Assembly (NCBI GenBank): GCA_007361935.1
Contig: CP041667.1
Span: 2,694,501-2,758,500 of the forward strand
Origin: Lachnospiraceae bacterium KGMB03038
GTDB taxonomy: Bacteria > Bacillota > Clostridia > Lachnospirales > Lachnospiraceae
Length of the DNA stretch: 64,000 nucleotides
Direction of reading: 5' to 3'
The stretch's first letter is position 1. Every line of letters begins with the position of its first letter. Both the position numbers and the translations under genes were made by a program. The notes under the pieces were generated by a model, which ran no database searches, was not told where the DNA came from, and saw nothing but the letters and a program-made list of their open reading frames with translations. Shown one piece after another: positions 34,565 through 43,573 of this stretch.

Positions 34565-35668
34565 TTATATCCTTACCAATTCATAATCCTGAGTCCCAAG
34601 CCCGATCTTCTCCGCATGTTCCAGACATACCCGCCAATCTGTGGTCGGCGCGGAATCAATAAAATGATCGTGGTGTACATGAGGCATCTCGTCTAACTGG
34701 CTGCCTGCGATCACCGGCTGGGCGTTTACCGCATCGGCGCATGCCCGGTCCAAAGCTACCGGGTCAAAAGAGGCGAACATTCCCACATCCGGCACGATGG
34801 GGATATCATTCTCCGCATGGCAGTCACAGTTGGGTGATACATCAATGACTAAGCTGATGTGGAAATGGGGCCGGTCTTTGACTACTGCCAGGCTATATTC
34901 CGCAATCTTTCTGTTCAGGATATCGTTAGACTCGTCATTGGACGCGCAGACCGCATCCTTGGGACAGACCCCGATACAGCGTCCGCAGCCCACACATTTA
35001 TTCTGGTCGATCGAAGCTTTCTTATCCTTGATCGAAGGCGCATCGTGCGCGCAGACACGGATACAGTTGCCGCAGCCGATGCAGTTCTCCTGTTCCACGT
35101 AGGGTTTGCCCGCGCTGTGCATCTCCATTTTCCCGGCCCGTGAGCCGCAGCCCATGCCGATATTCTTTAAGGCTCCGCCAAATCCTGTGGATTCGTGTCC
35201 CTTAAAATGGCTCAGGGAGATAAATACATCCGCATCCATCACAGCTCTTCCGATCTTGGCTTCTTTTACATATTCGCCATCCACCGGGACCAGCGTCTCA
35301 TCGGTTCCCTTCAGCCCGTCCCCGATCAGTACATGACATCTGGTGGAAAAGGGTGAGAATCCATTCTGGTAAGCAGAATCCAGGTGGTCCAGCGCATTTT
35401 TTCTTCCGCCAACATACAAGGTGTTACAATCTGTCAGGAATGGCTTCCCGCCCAGTTCTCTTACCGTATCTGTCACTACAGCCGCATAGTTTGGCCGCAG
35501 GAAGGCCAGGTTGCCAGGCTCTCCAAAATGCATCTTCACCGCCGTATATTTTCCATCGAAATCAATCTTGTCCATTCCTGCGGTCAGGATCAGACGCTTT
35601 AGTTTCTGCGGAAGATTCTCACTCAGCGTTGTTTTCATATTTGTAAAGTAAACTTTTGATTTCTCCAT
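34565..35668 (-). CDS. DUF362 protein with two 4Fe-4S motifs
   Basis: A 367-residue protein with a DUF362 domain ('KMHFGEPGNLAFLRPNY', 'DCNTLYVGGRKNA', 'FISLSHFKGHESTGFGGALKN') that surrounds a bacterial ferredoxin insert: 'CIGCGNCIRVCAHDAPS' and 'CVGCGRCIGVCPKDAVC'. The family is widespread in anaerobes and its reaction is unknown; an electron-transfer role is likely from the clusters. AGGGGG lies about 9 nt before the ATG. It is followed by nth and may share a transcript with it. Confidence 0.82.
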   Translation of the reverse strand: MEKSKVYFTNMKTTLSENLPQKLKRLILTAGMDKIDFDGKYTAVKMHFGEPGNLAFLRPNYAAVVTDTVRELGGKPFLTDCNTLYVGGRKNALDHLDSAYQNGFSPFSTRCHVLIGDGLKGTDETLVPVDGEYVKEAKIGRAVMDADVFISLSHFKGHESTGFGGALKNIGMGCGSRAGKMEMHSAGKPYVEQENCIGCGNCIRVCAHDAPSIKDKKASIDQNKCVGCGRCIGVCPKDAVCASNDESNDILNRKIAEYSLAVVKDRPHFHISLVIDVSPNCDCHAENDIPIVPDVGMFASFDPVALDRACADAVNAQPVIAGSQLDEMPHVHHDHFIDSAPTTDWRVCLEHAEKIGLGTQDYELVRI

Positions 35669-35744
35669 AATAGCTTCCCCCTAAGATATTCTGCGCTCAT
35701 TATACCGCACATTCTGCACTTTTGCCACGCTTTTCCGCAAATAT

Positions 35745-35772
35745 AAAAACCGGGCGGAAATCTTCCGCCCGG
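35745..35772 (-). terminator. Terminator after tRNA-Ala
   Basis: CCGGGCGGAA pairs with TTCCGCCCGG (10 bp, loop ATC), followed on the minus strand by TTTTT (plus-strand A5 at 35745-35749). Confidence 0.9.
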
Positions 35773-35781
35773 CCTCTGATC

Positions 35782-35854
35782 TGGAGCATACGGGATTCGA
35801 ACCCGTGGCCTCCACAATGCGAATGTGGCGCGCTCCCAACTGCGCTAATGCCCC
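35782..35854 (-). tRNA. tRNA-Ala (CGC)
   Basis: A 73-nt cloverleaf: acceptor GGGGCAT/ATGCTCC with discriminator A, D-arm GCGC...GCGC, anticodon stem CCACA/TGTGG with loop TTCGCAT (anticodon CGC, reads GCG), and T-arm 'GGGTTCGAATCCC'. The 3' CCA is not encoded. A terminator follows directly. Confidence 0.93.
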
Positions 35855-35900
35855 GCACGAGGTTCATTATACCACATCTCATCACAAAATGGAAGACCTA

Positions 35901-37139
35901 TTATATTGCTTTTTTTCTTATCTGGTCATCTTTCTTTGTTGCGTACAATACACACCTGGAAACCACATCTACGATCAGGAATCCAAGCGCGATCCCCAGA
36001 CACGTTTCCAGCAGCACCCATCCTTCCTGCTTCGCGAGAGCCACATCGCCGCTTACCCAGCCATACATCATATAATAGAGATTTGGTCCGGGAATCAGAG
36101 GGAAGGCGGAGGCCGTCAAAAATATGGTTGCCGGCGCTTTGTTGACCCTGGACATGATAAATGCGTAACCGGCTACGAAAACACCTCCCGCCATAGTAGC
36201 GACAAAGTTGCTGGGCCAGATTTCAAAAGTCAAAAGGTAGATAGCCCAAGTACAAAACGCTCCGATACTGGAGTAGAATACCTGTTTTCCTTTGATCTTA
36301 AACCACAGCGCAAATCCTGTACACGCAACCGTACAGGAGATCAGCTGTATGATCACATTTGGATTCAGCGTATATCCATCAGAATGTCCGCCGCCAAAAA
36401 GCCGCATAGCAATAGCAATACCAAAGGCGATCCCTGCCGCGCCCAGAATCGAATTCATAATATTGATCAGGCCGGAGATAAAATCTCTCTGGAGCACTTC
36501 CCGTATTCCATTGGTCGTACTGAGCGCGCTGATCAGAAGCATGACGATTCCTATCATGATCCGGTCCGGATGTGTCCCGATCCCTAAGATGGTCATGCCG
36601 ATAATGATCGTCTCCGCAAGAAAAGCCAATATCAGGTTGTAGATCATAAGGTTGCTTTCCCGCTTTCCAAGCCAATTTCCCACAAATACGATCATGGCAG
36701 ATACCAGCACCGCAACAATCCCATCTGTTATTCCGCAGCCAAAGAATACCGCGAATCCAGTCCCTCCCATGATTCCCGCCAGATATGTCACGATCGGCCG
36801 CTGTTCTTCCCGATTCATGACTTCCAGATATTTCTCATGCATTTCTTCCGCATCCGGCGTATTCTTACAGACATATCTGGCCAGATTGTTAAGATAATCC
36901 AGACGGTCATAATTAATGCCGGTAGATTCTATGTGGCGGATCTGCGTAAGGATCTCTCCTTCCGGCGTCTCCACCGTAATCTGTATATTACTCGGGATGG
37001 CAAACACATCATAGCGTTTAAATCCATAGCTCTTGCACATTCGGTACAGCGTGTCATCCAGCCTGAAATTCTCCGCCCCGCTGCACAGCATCGCCTCTCC
37101 GATATCAAGAATCCCTTCCAAAATCCGTTTGTAATCCAT
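35901..37139 (-). CDS. ThrE-type threonine/serine exporter
   Basis: A protein of about 412 residues combining both ThrE domains (ThrE_1 and ThrE_2) in one chain with about ten TM helices. The N-terminal soluble part has the family motif 'DIGEAMLCSGAENFRLDDTLYRM', and the C-terminal part 'FPLIPGPNLYYMMYG'. These proteins export threonine and serine. I start at ATG 37139, behind a GGGGGTG box; longer frames run through the divergent promoter region. It is divergent from a LysR gene, which may regulate it. Confidence 0.85.
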   Translation of the reverse strand: MDYKRILEGILDIGEAMLCSGAENFRLDDTLYRMCKSYGFKRYDVFAIPSNIQITVETPEGEILTQIRHIESTGINYDRLDYLNNLARYVCKNTPDAEEMHEKYLEVMNREEQRPIVTYLAGIMGGTGFAVFFGCGITDGIVAVLVSAMIVFVGNWLGKRESNLMIYNLILAFLAETIIIGMTILGIGTHPDRIMIGIVMLLISALSTTNGIREVLQRDFISGLINIMNSILGAAGIAFGIAIAMRLFGGGHSDGYTLNPNVIIQLISCTVACTGFALWFKIKGKQVFYSSIGAFCTWAIYLLTFEIWPSNFVATMAGGVFVAGYAFIMSRVNKAPATIFLTASAFPLIPGPNLYYMMYGWVSGDVALAKQEGWVLLETCLGIALGFLIVDVVSRCVLYATKKDDQIRKKAI

Positions 37140-37384
37140 AATATCACGCACCCCCAGTCTGTTTCGTCTAGTCTCTTCGTTTCTGTAAATCCATGAGGAC
37201 ACTGATATGTTTTTCCTCCGCGCTTGACCGCGGACCATAACCCGTATCCAGAACACATTGTAGAGAATAACAGACAGGAATGCAATCTTTATTTTTATGA
37301 TTTTTAAGAAACTTTTCCATGGCCTTTTTCACAGGTTTTTTCCCTATTTTTTATTATGAGGAAAATCGCTTGCCAGTCCAAAGC

Positions 37385-37413
37385 TTGTTCCCGTCCGCTC
37401 CGTATGCTAAACT
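37385..37413 (+). promoter_or_regulatory. Promoter of the LysR gene
   Basis: TTGTTC (37385-37390), 17-base spacer, TAAACT (37408-37413) with an extended TG two bases before. It lies 35 bases before the LysR ATG in the 308-base divergent region, which otherwise holds AT-rich sequence with no gene. Confidence 0.5.
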
Positions 37414-37447
37414 GGAATCACAGGATCAGCAGGGAGGTATCTGTCAT

Positions 37448-38335
37448 ATGGAATTTCGTGTACTAAAATATTTTTTAATGGTAGCCAGGGAAGAGAATAT
37501 CACCCATGCCGCCGAACTTCTTCACATCACGCAGCCTACCCTTTCCAGACAATTGATCCAGCTTGAGGAAGAACTGGGCGTAAAATTATTTCAGCGAAGC
37601 AAGCACCGGATTGTACTGACAGAAGAGGGAATCCTTCTCCGCCGCCGCGCCGAAGAGCTTGTCGCTTTATCTGAGAAGACCATAGAAGATATCCGGCATA
37701 AAGACAGCGAGATACTGGCAGGCACGATCATGATCGGAAGCGGTGAATTCAAAACTTCCCAATTTCTTGCGGAACTGATTTCCTCTTTTCACGAAAAATA
37801 TCCGCAGGTTCAGTTTGAGTTATACAGCGGAAACGCGGACAATATCAAAGAACGGCTTGACCGGGGCCTTTTAGATATCGGACTTCTGGGGGAACCGGTG
37901 GACATTTCAAAATATCACTTTGCCCGTACGCCATTTAAAGAAAGCTGGGGAGTTCTTGTGCGTGAAGACTCGGTTCTCGCCGGCAAAACAGAAGTAACCC
38001 CGGAAGACCTGGTCCGCTTTCCGGTTATCATGACGCAGCGGGAAAGTGTCAAAAATGAGGTGTTAAACTGGTTTGGAGATTACGCGGACCAAATCAAAAG
38101 TATTGCCGCCGGAAATCTCCTCTATAATCTGACTGAACTTGCCAGATGCGGATTGGGCAGTATCATTACCATACAGATGAACTGCGCTTATGCCGGCCTG
38201 CGCTTTATTCCTTTCAGCCCAAGATTAGAGGCCGGAACCGTTCTTGTCTGGAAAAAGGGCCAGATTTTCTCCCAGGCTGCCGAAGCTTTTATTCAATATG
38301 CCAAGGAATACTTGGCAGGCATTTATAATGATTGA
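37448..38335 (+). CDS. LysR-family transcriptional regulator
   Basis: A 295-residue LysR protein: HTH 'FLMVAREENITHAAELLHITQPTLSRQLIQLEEEL' at residues 9-43 and an effector domain after it. The ATG at 37448 has GGAGGT 9 nt upstream; a longer frame from 37319 is unlikely. Its N-terminus is closely similar to the LysR at 46911-47840, so the two may share ancestry. It is divergent from the ThrE exporter gene and is followed by a MerR-like gene. Target and ligand are unknown. Confidence 0.88.
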   Translation: MEFRVLKYFLMVAREENITHAAELLHITQPTLSRQLIQLEEELGVKLFQRSKHRIVLTEEGILLRRRAEELVALSEKTIEDIRHKDSEILAGTIMIGSGEFKTSQFLAELISSFHEKYPQVQFELYSGNADNIKERLDRGLLDIGLLGEPVDISKYHFARTPFKESWGVLVREDSVLAGKTEVTPEDLVRFPVIMTQRESVKNEVLNWFGDYADQIKSIAAGNLLYNLTELARCGLGSIITIQMNCAYAGLRFIPFSPRLEAGTVLVWKKGQIFSQAAEAFIQYAKEYLAGIYND

Positions 38336-38415
38336 ACATAAGCATTAGACGCGTTTTTATATAAGGATTACAATATAGGTGTCCAAAAATCCGACAGTCA
38401 AAAAGGAGGATGGAA

Positions 38416-38766
38416 ATGACCATTGATGAAGCAAGCGAACGCTACAATATACCCCTCGATATTCTCCATGAATATGAGCAATGGGGACTGTGCGGCGCGG
38501 TCAAAAAGGTAATGGGGGCTTGGCAGTATGACGACACCGACCTGGAACATCTAAGTATGATCATGACTTTACATGATATCGGCTTTGAAACTTCTGAAAT
38601 AGAAGTTTATATGAAGCTCCTGCTGGAGCGGGAAAACAGCAGGGACCAGCGGCTTAAGATTCTCGATCAGAAGCGGCGGACGCTCTTAGATGAAATTCAT
38701 TTCCGTGAAAAGCAGTTGGGACATTTAGATTATCTCCGCTATCAGATCCGCAATGATCACAAATAG
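38416..38766 (+). CDS. Small MerR-like HTH regulator
   Basis: A 116-residue protein with a MerR-type winged HTH ('TIDEASERYNIPLDILHEYEQWGLC', then 'YDDTDLEHLSMIMTLHDIGF', residues 2-64) and a short coiled-coil tail (about 65-110). There is no C-terminal effector domain, so it may respond through the dimer helix or be purely DNA-binding. The second ATG (38416) is best placed, 6 nt after AAAGGAGG; the first ATG touches that box. It lies 80 bases after the LysR gene. Confidence 0.78.
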   Translation: MTIDEASERYNIPLDILHEYEQWGLCGAVKKVMGAWQYDDTDLEHLSMIMTLHDIGFETSEIEVYMKLLLERENSRDQRLKILDQKRRTLLDEIHFREKQLGHLDYLRYQIRNDHK

Positions 38767-38909
38767 CTTTTCATTCTTACTTTTAATATCCTCTTAAGAA
38801 AATTTCTATTTCTTTTAGGAAGAAAACACATTTTGGTCACATTTCTTTTTTATACTGTATTACAGATAGTTGAACAGCACATCAACTATCTCCCCCCTCA
38901 TTAAAGTAA

Positions 38910-38937
38910 TGCTTCTGGAATTTTTATTCCAGAAGCA
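38910..38937. repeat. 12-bp inverted repeat in the MerR-permease gap
   Basis: TGCTTCTGGAAT pairs with ATTCCAGAAGCA around a TTTT loop. It lies in the 273-base gap after the MerR gene. No T run follows on either strand, so a terminator role is uncertain. Confidence 0.5.
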
Positions 38938-38981
38938 GCACTTTACTCTCATTCCTTTAGATGACGATAACGACAACCAAG

Positions 38982-39012
38982 AATCCCGCCGGCTTGCGCA
39001 GCCAGCGGGATT
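38982..39012. terminator. Probable terminator between MerR and permease genes
   Basis: AATCCCGC pairs with GCGGGATT with an inner GGC/GCC. TTTTGC follows on the plus strand, favouring termination of the rightward transcript; the leftward permease operon ends 28 bases away and may use it too. Confidence 0.6.
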
Positions 39013-39039
39013 TTGCTGTCTTTCGGATCTCAGGCAATC

Positions 39040-40323
39040 TCAGGCAATCCCTGCCAATTTCAAAATCGCAATATACAAAATTCCGATCAAAAGAGGCAAA
39101 AGAAGAGATAACACAAAATCTATCGGCAGATATGAATCTTTCACCGGCACTTTGCTAATCGCGGCCTGCATATAGAGGAAACCACAGTTTGGCAACGTAT
39201 CACAGGATACTGCTCCCAGAACGATCAAGCGGTGGATATGCTCCGCTGTTGCCGCTGTGGCAAACTGCTGCAGCACGGGCCCTGCCAAAACAATGCCGGC
39301 AGAGGCCGACCCTGCCGCCCCGGCAAGTAATCCTGTACTTACTAAAGCCATAAGAAGCGGATCCGCATTTAGGTTCAATAATGCTTCCGTCAAATTTGTA
39401 TATGCGGAGGTGGCAACAATGATGGAGCCAAATCCCACAACTCCGCAGACTTGGAAGCAGGAGTCCCCGGCTTCCGAAACAGAGGAAGTTAAAAGTCCCT
39501 TAATCTCTTCCGAATTATGAGGAAGATGTTTATAATTCAAAACAGCCGCAGCGCAAGTTGCCGCAAACAATGCCATTTCGATAGAAAAATCAAATACATT
39601 ATAAAGAACCGCTGGGATCAGAAGGGGAATCAGAGCACAGCTAAAATGAGCCGCCGGCTTTTCCTCCCTCATCTCTTCTTCCTCCGTTTCTATAAAGCCC
39701 ATTCCTCTTTTCGCGCAATAGCTTTCATACCATTTCAGATACAGAAGGCCCAGCCCAAAGAAAACTGCCATACATCCCAAGGCGATCCCTCCGCCAGCTC
39801 CCAGCGTAGTCCCAAATAAATCAGCGCATAAAAGATTTTGGATTGAGGGAACAAAAGGTGTGGCAAAGGCTCCTACACTTCCCAGCGTAAATCCGGCCAA
39901 GCAGAACCTTCTGGGTATATTGGCTCTTCTGCACATCTCCACCCCTATAGGAACCAGCAGGAACACAGAAACATAAGCCGATATCCCGCCACAAGTAAAC
40001 AAAAAACCGACAATCGTAAGAGCAAATGATATATTTTTGGGGCCGATCAAATTCAAAATTGTCCTGGCCAAACTATCTGCCGCTCCGGAAATATTCAAAA
40101 TCTTCGCAAATACCTGACCATAGAGAAACATCAGGAACCAACTCTGGATAAAGGATACAAATCCTTCCATATAGGTTACCGTCAGCCCCTCATAGATATC
40201 CATTCCGCTGCATATCATTAGAAGGACACTCGCAGCTAGACTTGCAATGATCGTATGGATTTGTTTCATACATAATACAGACAATAATACGATTGGTACT
40301 ACAATAATCAAAACGTCCTTCAT
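39040..40323 (-). CDS. GntP-like permease
   Basis: A 427-residue membrane protein with about twelve hydrophobic segments. The general plan ('TIIASLAASVLLMICSGMD', 'GAFATPFVPSIQNLL', 'GSASAGIVLAGPVLQQF', 'AVSCDTLPNCGFLY') fits the GntP/ion-transporter superfamily, which takes up gluconate-type hydroxy acids or other carboxylates with protons. The substrate is unknown. It is the last gene of the reductase-dehydrogenase operon, separated from the alcohol dehydrogenase gene by a 102-base gap with a strong hairpin. Import or efflux of the operon's organic acid is likely. Confidence 0.72.
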   Translation of the reverse strand: MKDVLIIVVPIVLLSVLCMKQIHTIIASLAASVLLMICSGMDIYEGLTVTYMEGFVSFIQSWFLMFLYGQVFAKILNISGAADSLARTILNLIGPKNISFALTIVGFLFTCGGISAYVSVFLLVPIGVEMCRRANIPRRFCLAGFTLGSVGAFATPFVPSIQNLLCADLFGTTLGAGGGIALGCMAVFFGLGLLYLKWYESYCAKRGMGFIETEEEEMREEKPAAHFSCALIPLLIPAVLYNVFDFSIEMALFAATCAAAVLNYKHLPHNSEEIKGLLTSSVSEAGDSCFQVCGVVGFGSIIVATSAYTNLTEALLNLNADPLLMALVSTGLLAGAAGSASAGIVLAGPVLQQFATAATAEHIHRLIVLGAVSCDTLPNCGFLYMQAAISKVPVKDSYLPIDFVLSLLLPLLIGILYIAILKLAGIA

Positions 40324-40364
40324 GGTTCTATTCTCCGTATTCTTTCTGCTTTAACCCCTATAGA

Positions 40365-40402
40365 GCTGTCGCACCTATGATTTATTTCATAGATGCGACA
40401 GC
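40365..40402 (-). repeat. Intra-operon hairpin before the permease gene
   Basis: GCTGTCGCA pairs with TGCGACAGC (9 bp) enclosing TATGA/TCATA (5 bp). It lies between the alcohol dehydrogenase and permease genes and lacks a T run. It may stabilise the upstream mRNA or set lower permease expression. Confidence 0.6.
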
Positions 40403-40425
40403 ATAGATTCACATTTATCCTGAAG

Positions 40426-41604
40426 TTAGCAGAATCTATCCGCAATTCTTGTAAGCATTCCTTTGATATCTTCTTCTGTCGGAACATATTTCGCATGATC
40501 AAAGGCGCCGTCAGTAGGAATGATCTCCGCCGTCTTCATAACCTGTTCTCTGGTGACACCGTAGTCCTTCAGAGTAGGAGCTTTGGTCAGTTTGATAAAT
40601 TTGTAGAAAGCTTCTCTTGCTCTTTTCTCTAATTCTTCCGCGCTGATTCCCTCTGGAATCTCTTCTCCGCTGACCAGTTCCGCCATCCATTTTATCTTAT
40701 CATACTCTACCTTGGCAAGAGATGCGTAGGTCTCCGGTATGGCCGCCGCCATACATGCGCCGTGAGGAATATGAGCAACCGCTCCCAGGCTGTGTCCAAA
40801 AGAATGTCCAAAATGACACAAACTGTTGCTGACTGCCATACCTGCCAAATTTGATCCTACATACATATAATATCTGGCTTCTTTATCATCTCCATTTTCT
40901 ACAGCTCTGGGCAGATATTTTACGATCATTTCCATTGATTCTCTGGCTAACGCATCGGCAATCGGATTTGCCTTCTTGCATGAGAATGCTTCCGCCGCAT
41001 GAGAAAAAGCATCTACGCCGCTGTTGGCAGTCAGAGCCGGAGGCATAGAGTAAGTCAGCTCTGGATCCAGCAGGGCCAGCTTAGGCAAACATGCTCCATC
41101 ACTGCGGAGAGCTCTCTTCCCATGTACTTCTGTATTTGTAACCATTGCCGCAAAGGTACTCTCTGAGCCGGTTCCTGAAGTAGATGGAATCGCGATGATC
41201 GGATAACTTGGTTCCGGCGCGATATTCTGCTCTGTTACATAATAGCGATTAAGCGGCTCTGGATTTTTTAACAGCACATTGATTGCTTTAGCTGTATCCA
41301 TAGCGCTTCCGCCTCCCATAGCAATAACAATGTCAATGCCTCCAGCCTCTTTGGCAACTTTTGTCCCTGCGTAAACGGATGTATCTGTTGGATCTGGAAC
41401 AATATCTGTAAATTCAACATGCGGGATTCCCGCCTCATCCAGCCTATTCTTGATCGTCTTTATTGGCTCTTCCAGAAACGCATCGGCTACGATCAGCGCC
41501 TTGGTTCCTCCCAGATCTTTTACTTTATCCGCGATTAGATTAATCGCTCCTGGCGCGATGACTGATGGAACAAATCTTACATATTCTCTGATTTCTGTAT
41601 ACAT
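40426..41604 (-). CDS. Iron-containing alcohol dehydrogenase
   Basis: A 392-residue group III alcohol dehydrogenase that interconverts an alcohol and an aldehyde with NAD(P)H. The nucleotide motif is 'IAMGGGSAMDTAKAINVL' (about 94-111). The Fe-binding residues are in 'GVDAFSHAAEAF', 'CHFGHSFGHSLGA' and 'IPHGACMA'. 'PSTSGTGSESTFAAMVTN' is also typical. It sits in the middle of an operon with two enoate reductase-like enzymes. Substrates of this family range from ethanol to sulfoacetaldehyde, so no substrate is assigned. Confidence 0.9.
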   Translation of the reverse strand: MYTEIREYVRFVPSVIAPGAINLIADKVKDLGGTKALIVADAFLEEPIKTIKNRLDEAGIPHVEFTDIVPDPTDTSVYAGTKVAKEAGGIDIVIAMGGGSAMDTAKAINVLLKNPEPLNRYYVTEQNIAPEPSYPIIAIPSTSGTGSESTFAAMVTNTEVHGKRALRSDGACLPKLALLDPELTYSMPPALTANSGVDAFSHAAEAFSCKKANPIADALARESMEMIVKYLPRAVENGDDKEARYYMYVGSNLAGMAVSNSLCHFGHSFGHSLGAVAHIPHGACMAAAIPETYASLAKVEYDKIKWMAELVSGEEIPEGISAEELEKRAREAFYKFIKLTKAPTLKDYGVTREQVMKTAEIIPTDGAFDHAKYVPTEEDIKGMLTRIADRFC

Positions 41605-41644
41605 ATTTTTTTCTCCTTTTCTATTGATCTTTTCTTTGCTGTTT

Positions 41645-43573
41645 TTATAAATTTACTGCTAATTCATATCCTTCATGGATTGCTTCCAAAGCGCTTCTTG
41701 GCTGCTTGGCATCTCCCAGGCAGAGTACTTTTTCCACCTTTCCCTGCAGTTCTTCTGCAAGTTGTCCGCAAGACTTGGATCCTGTAGCGATCACCACAAA
41801 ATCCGTCTGGATTTCCTGCTGCCTGCCATCTGCTTCAATGACAACCATCCCCTCCGCAATTTCTTTTACCACTGTTTCTGTCAGAATGTCAATCCCAGCT
41901 TCCTTCAGCGCCTTATTCAGATAGATCTTAGGATTTCTTGGCATGTCGCCTAAAATCTCCGGCAGCATCTCTATGATCGCCTGCACTTGGTAACCATGAC
42001 TGCTCAGGTGGTATGCCGTTTCTCCGCCTACCATCCCGCCGCCGATCACGATGCCTTTCTTTCCTGGCAGGACTTCGCCTGCAAGGACCTGGATCGCAGT
42101 AAAAACCTGCGGCCCTTTTACGCCTGGTATTGGTGGGAATACTGGTTTTGCCCCGGCAGCGACAACTGCCACATCTGGCCTCAGAGTCTCAATCAGGGAA
42201 GCTGTCGCTTCTGTGTTCATCAACATTCGGACACCCAGTTTTTTCAATTGTGTCTGCTGCCATACCAGAAAGGATGTAAGTTCTCCCTTCTCTGGAGGAA
42301 CTGCCGCGTATCGGTATTGTCCTCCTGGTATGTTTTCTTTTTCAATGAGCGTCACTTCATGTCCACATCTGGCGGCTGTAATAGCGAATTCCATACCGCC
42401 CACTCCGGCTCCGATCACCGCCACTGACTTTTTGATTTCTGCCTCCTTAACAGGGATTTCTGTCTCCCGTGTCATTACAGGATTAAAAATACAGGTGGCA
42501 GAGATTCCTTTTGCCAGGTGCCCGGAACATCCGATAAGACATCCCACACATGTCTTGATATCCTCGAATCTACCCTCCTTTGCTTTATTTGGCAGCTCTG
42601 GGTCTGCCATAGATGCCCGGAGCATTCCCACCAAGTCGCATTTCCCCGACTCCAAGACTGCTTCTGCCAGAAATGGGTCATTGACTCTTCCGACTCCAAT
42701 TACCGGTATAGACACTACCTGTTTTATTTCTTCCGCCAAATCCACATAAACTCCATGCCGTACTGCTGCCGACGGGGTTACATACTGGACAGAGGCGTTT
42801 ACAGCTGCCGATACATTCATGAGATCCAGCCCATTCTCTTCCAGCAGCATAGCGATCACTTTCGCATCCTCTATCGTAATTCCTCCCGGTACTTTCTCAT
42901 CCGCAGAAATCCGCATACTCACCGGGAATCCGTCTCCACAGCGTTTCTTGATCTCCTGTAAGATTTCCAAGGCAAATCTACAGCGATTCCGTATATTTCC
43001 ACCGTATTTGTCCACCCGTTTATTAGAATAATGGGATAAAAACTCATTGACCAGATACCCATGACCCGCATGGACTTCCACCCCATCAAATCCTGCCTGT
43101 TTTGCCCGGTAAGCAGCTTCTCCGAATTTTACCACCATCTCTTCTATTTCCCGGACCGACATCGCCCGCGGAGTAGCTCTCGTATTAGGATCGATGATCC
43201 TGGAAGGAGCTATGGTACATTCTCCATCGATCACGTCTGGTTTCGTCTGTCTTCCCGCATGATAAATCTGAGCAAAAATCCTTGAGCCAAACTTATGGAC
43301 CCGCCTGGTCAACCCTTTCATAGCTTCGCCCTGTCCGTCTTCCCACAATCCCGGAACCCGGTCAAAGCTTCGCCCATACTTATCAACAGCCGTGTCTTCA
43401 ATAAAAATTAATCCCCAGCCGCCTTTAGCTTTCCCCTCATAATAACTGATAAAATGTTCGGTAGGATAGCCGTTCTTGTCACAAGTCAGAGTCACTGCCG
43501 CAGTCGCCGCAAAACGATTGGGGATCTCCAGTTTCTCCCTGCCGATCCGAATCGGCTCAAACACCCGTTTCAT
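41645..43573 (-). CDS. OYE-family Fe-S/FMN/FAD reductase (BaiCD/FadH-like)
   Basis: A 642-residue flavoenzyme of the 2,4-dienoyl-CoA reductase/trimethylamine dehydrogenase type. Residues 1 to about 335 form the FMN barrel ('VEVHAGHGYLVNEFLSHYSNKRVDKYGG' region, His168/His171). Cys342, 345, 349 and 361 bind a [4Fe-4S] cluster. The rest is the FAD/NAD(P)H part ('VIGAGVGGMEFAITAARCG', 'GIVIGGGMVGGETAYHL'). Such enzymes reduce C=C bonds of enoates, dienoyl-CoA esters or steroids (BaiCD). The ATG overlaps the stop of the MFS gene (TAATG), so translation is coupled. Confidence 0.88.
   Translation of the reverse strand: MKRVFEPIRIGREKLEIPNRFAATAAVTLTCDKNGYPTEHFISYYEGKAKGGWGLIFIEDTAVDKYGRSFDRVPGLWEDGQGEAMKGLTRRVHKFGSRIFAQIYHAGRQTKPDVIDGECTIAPSRIIDPNTRATPRAMSVREIEEMVVKFGEAAYRAKQAGFDGVEVHAGHGYLVNEFLSHYSNKRVDKYGGNIRNRCRFALEILQEIKKRCGDGFPVSMRISADEKVPGGITIEDAKVIAMLLEENGLDLMNVSAAVNASVQYVTPSAAVRHGVYVDLAEEIKQVVSIPVIGVGRVNDPFLAEAVLESGKCDLVGMLRASMADPELPNKAKEGRFEDIKTCVGCLIGCSGHLAKGISATCIFNPVMTRETEIPVKEAEIKKSVAVIGAGVGGMEFAITAARCGHEVTLIEKENIPGGQYRYAAVPPEKGELTSFLVWQQTQLKKLGVRMLMNTEATASLIETLRPDVAVVAAGAKPVFPPIPGVKGPQVFTAIQVLAGEVLPGKKGIVIGGGMVGGETAYHLSSHGYQVQAIIEMLPEILGDMPRNPKIYLNKALKEAGIDILTETVVKEIAEGMVVIEADGRQQEIQTDFVVIATGSKSCGQLAEELQGKVEKVLCLGDAKQPRSALEAIHEGYELAVNL

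Noticed and set aside
35722..36075. Plus-strand frame across the tRNA-Ala gene
   Set aside because: It reads through the antisense of the tRNA and terminator and has no homology-like features.
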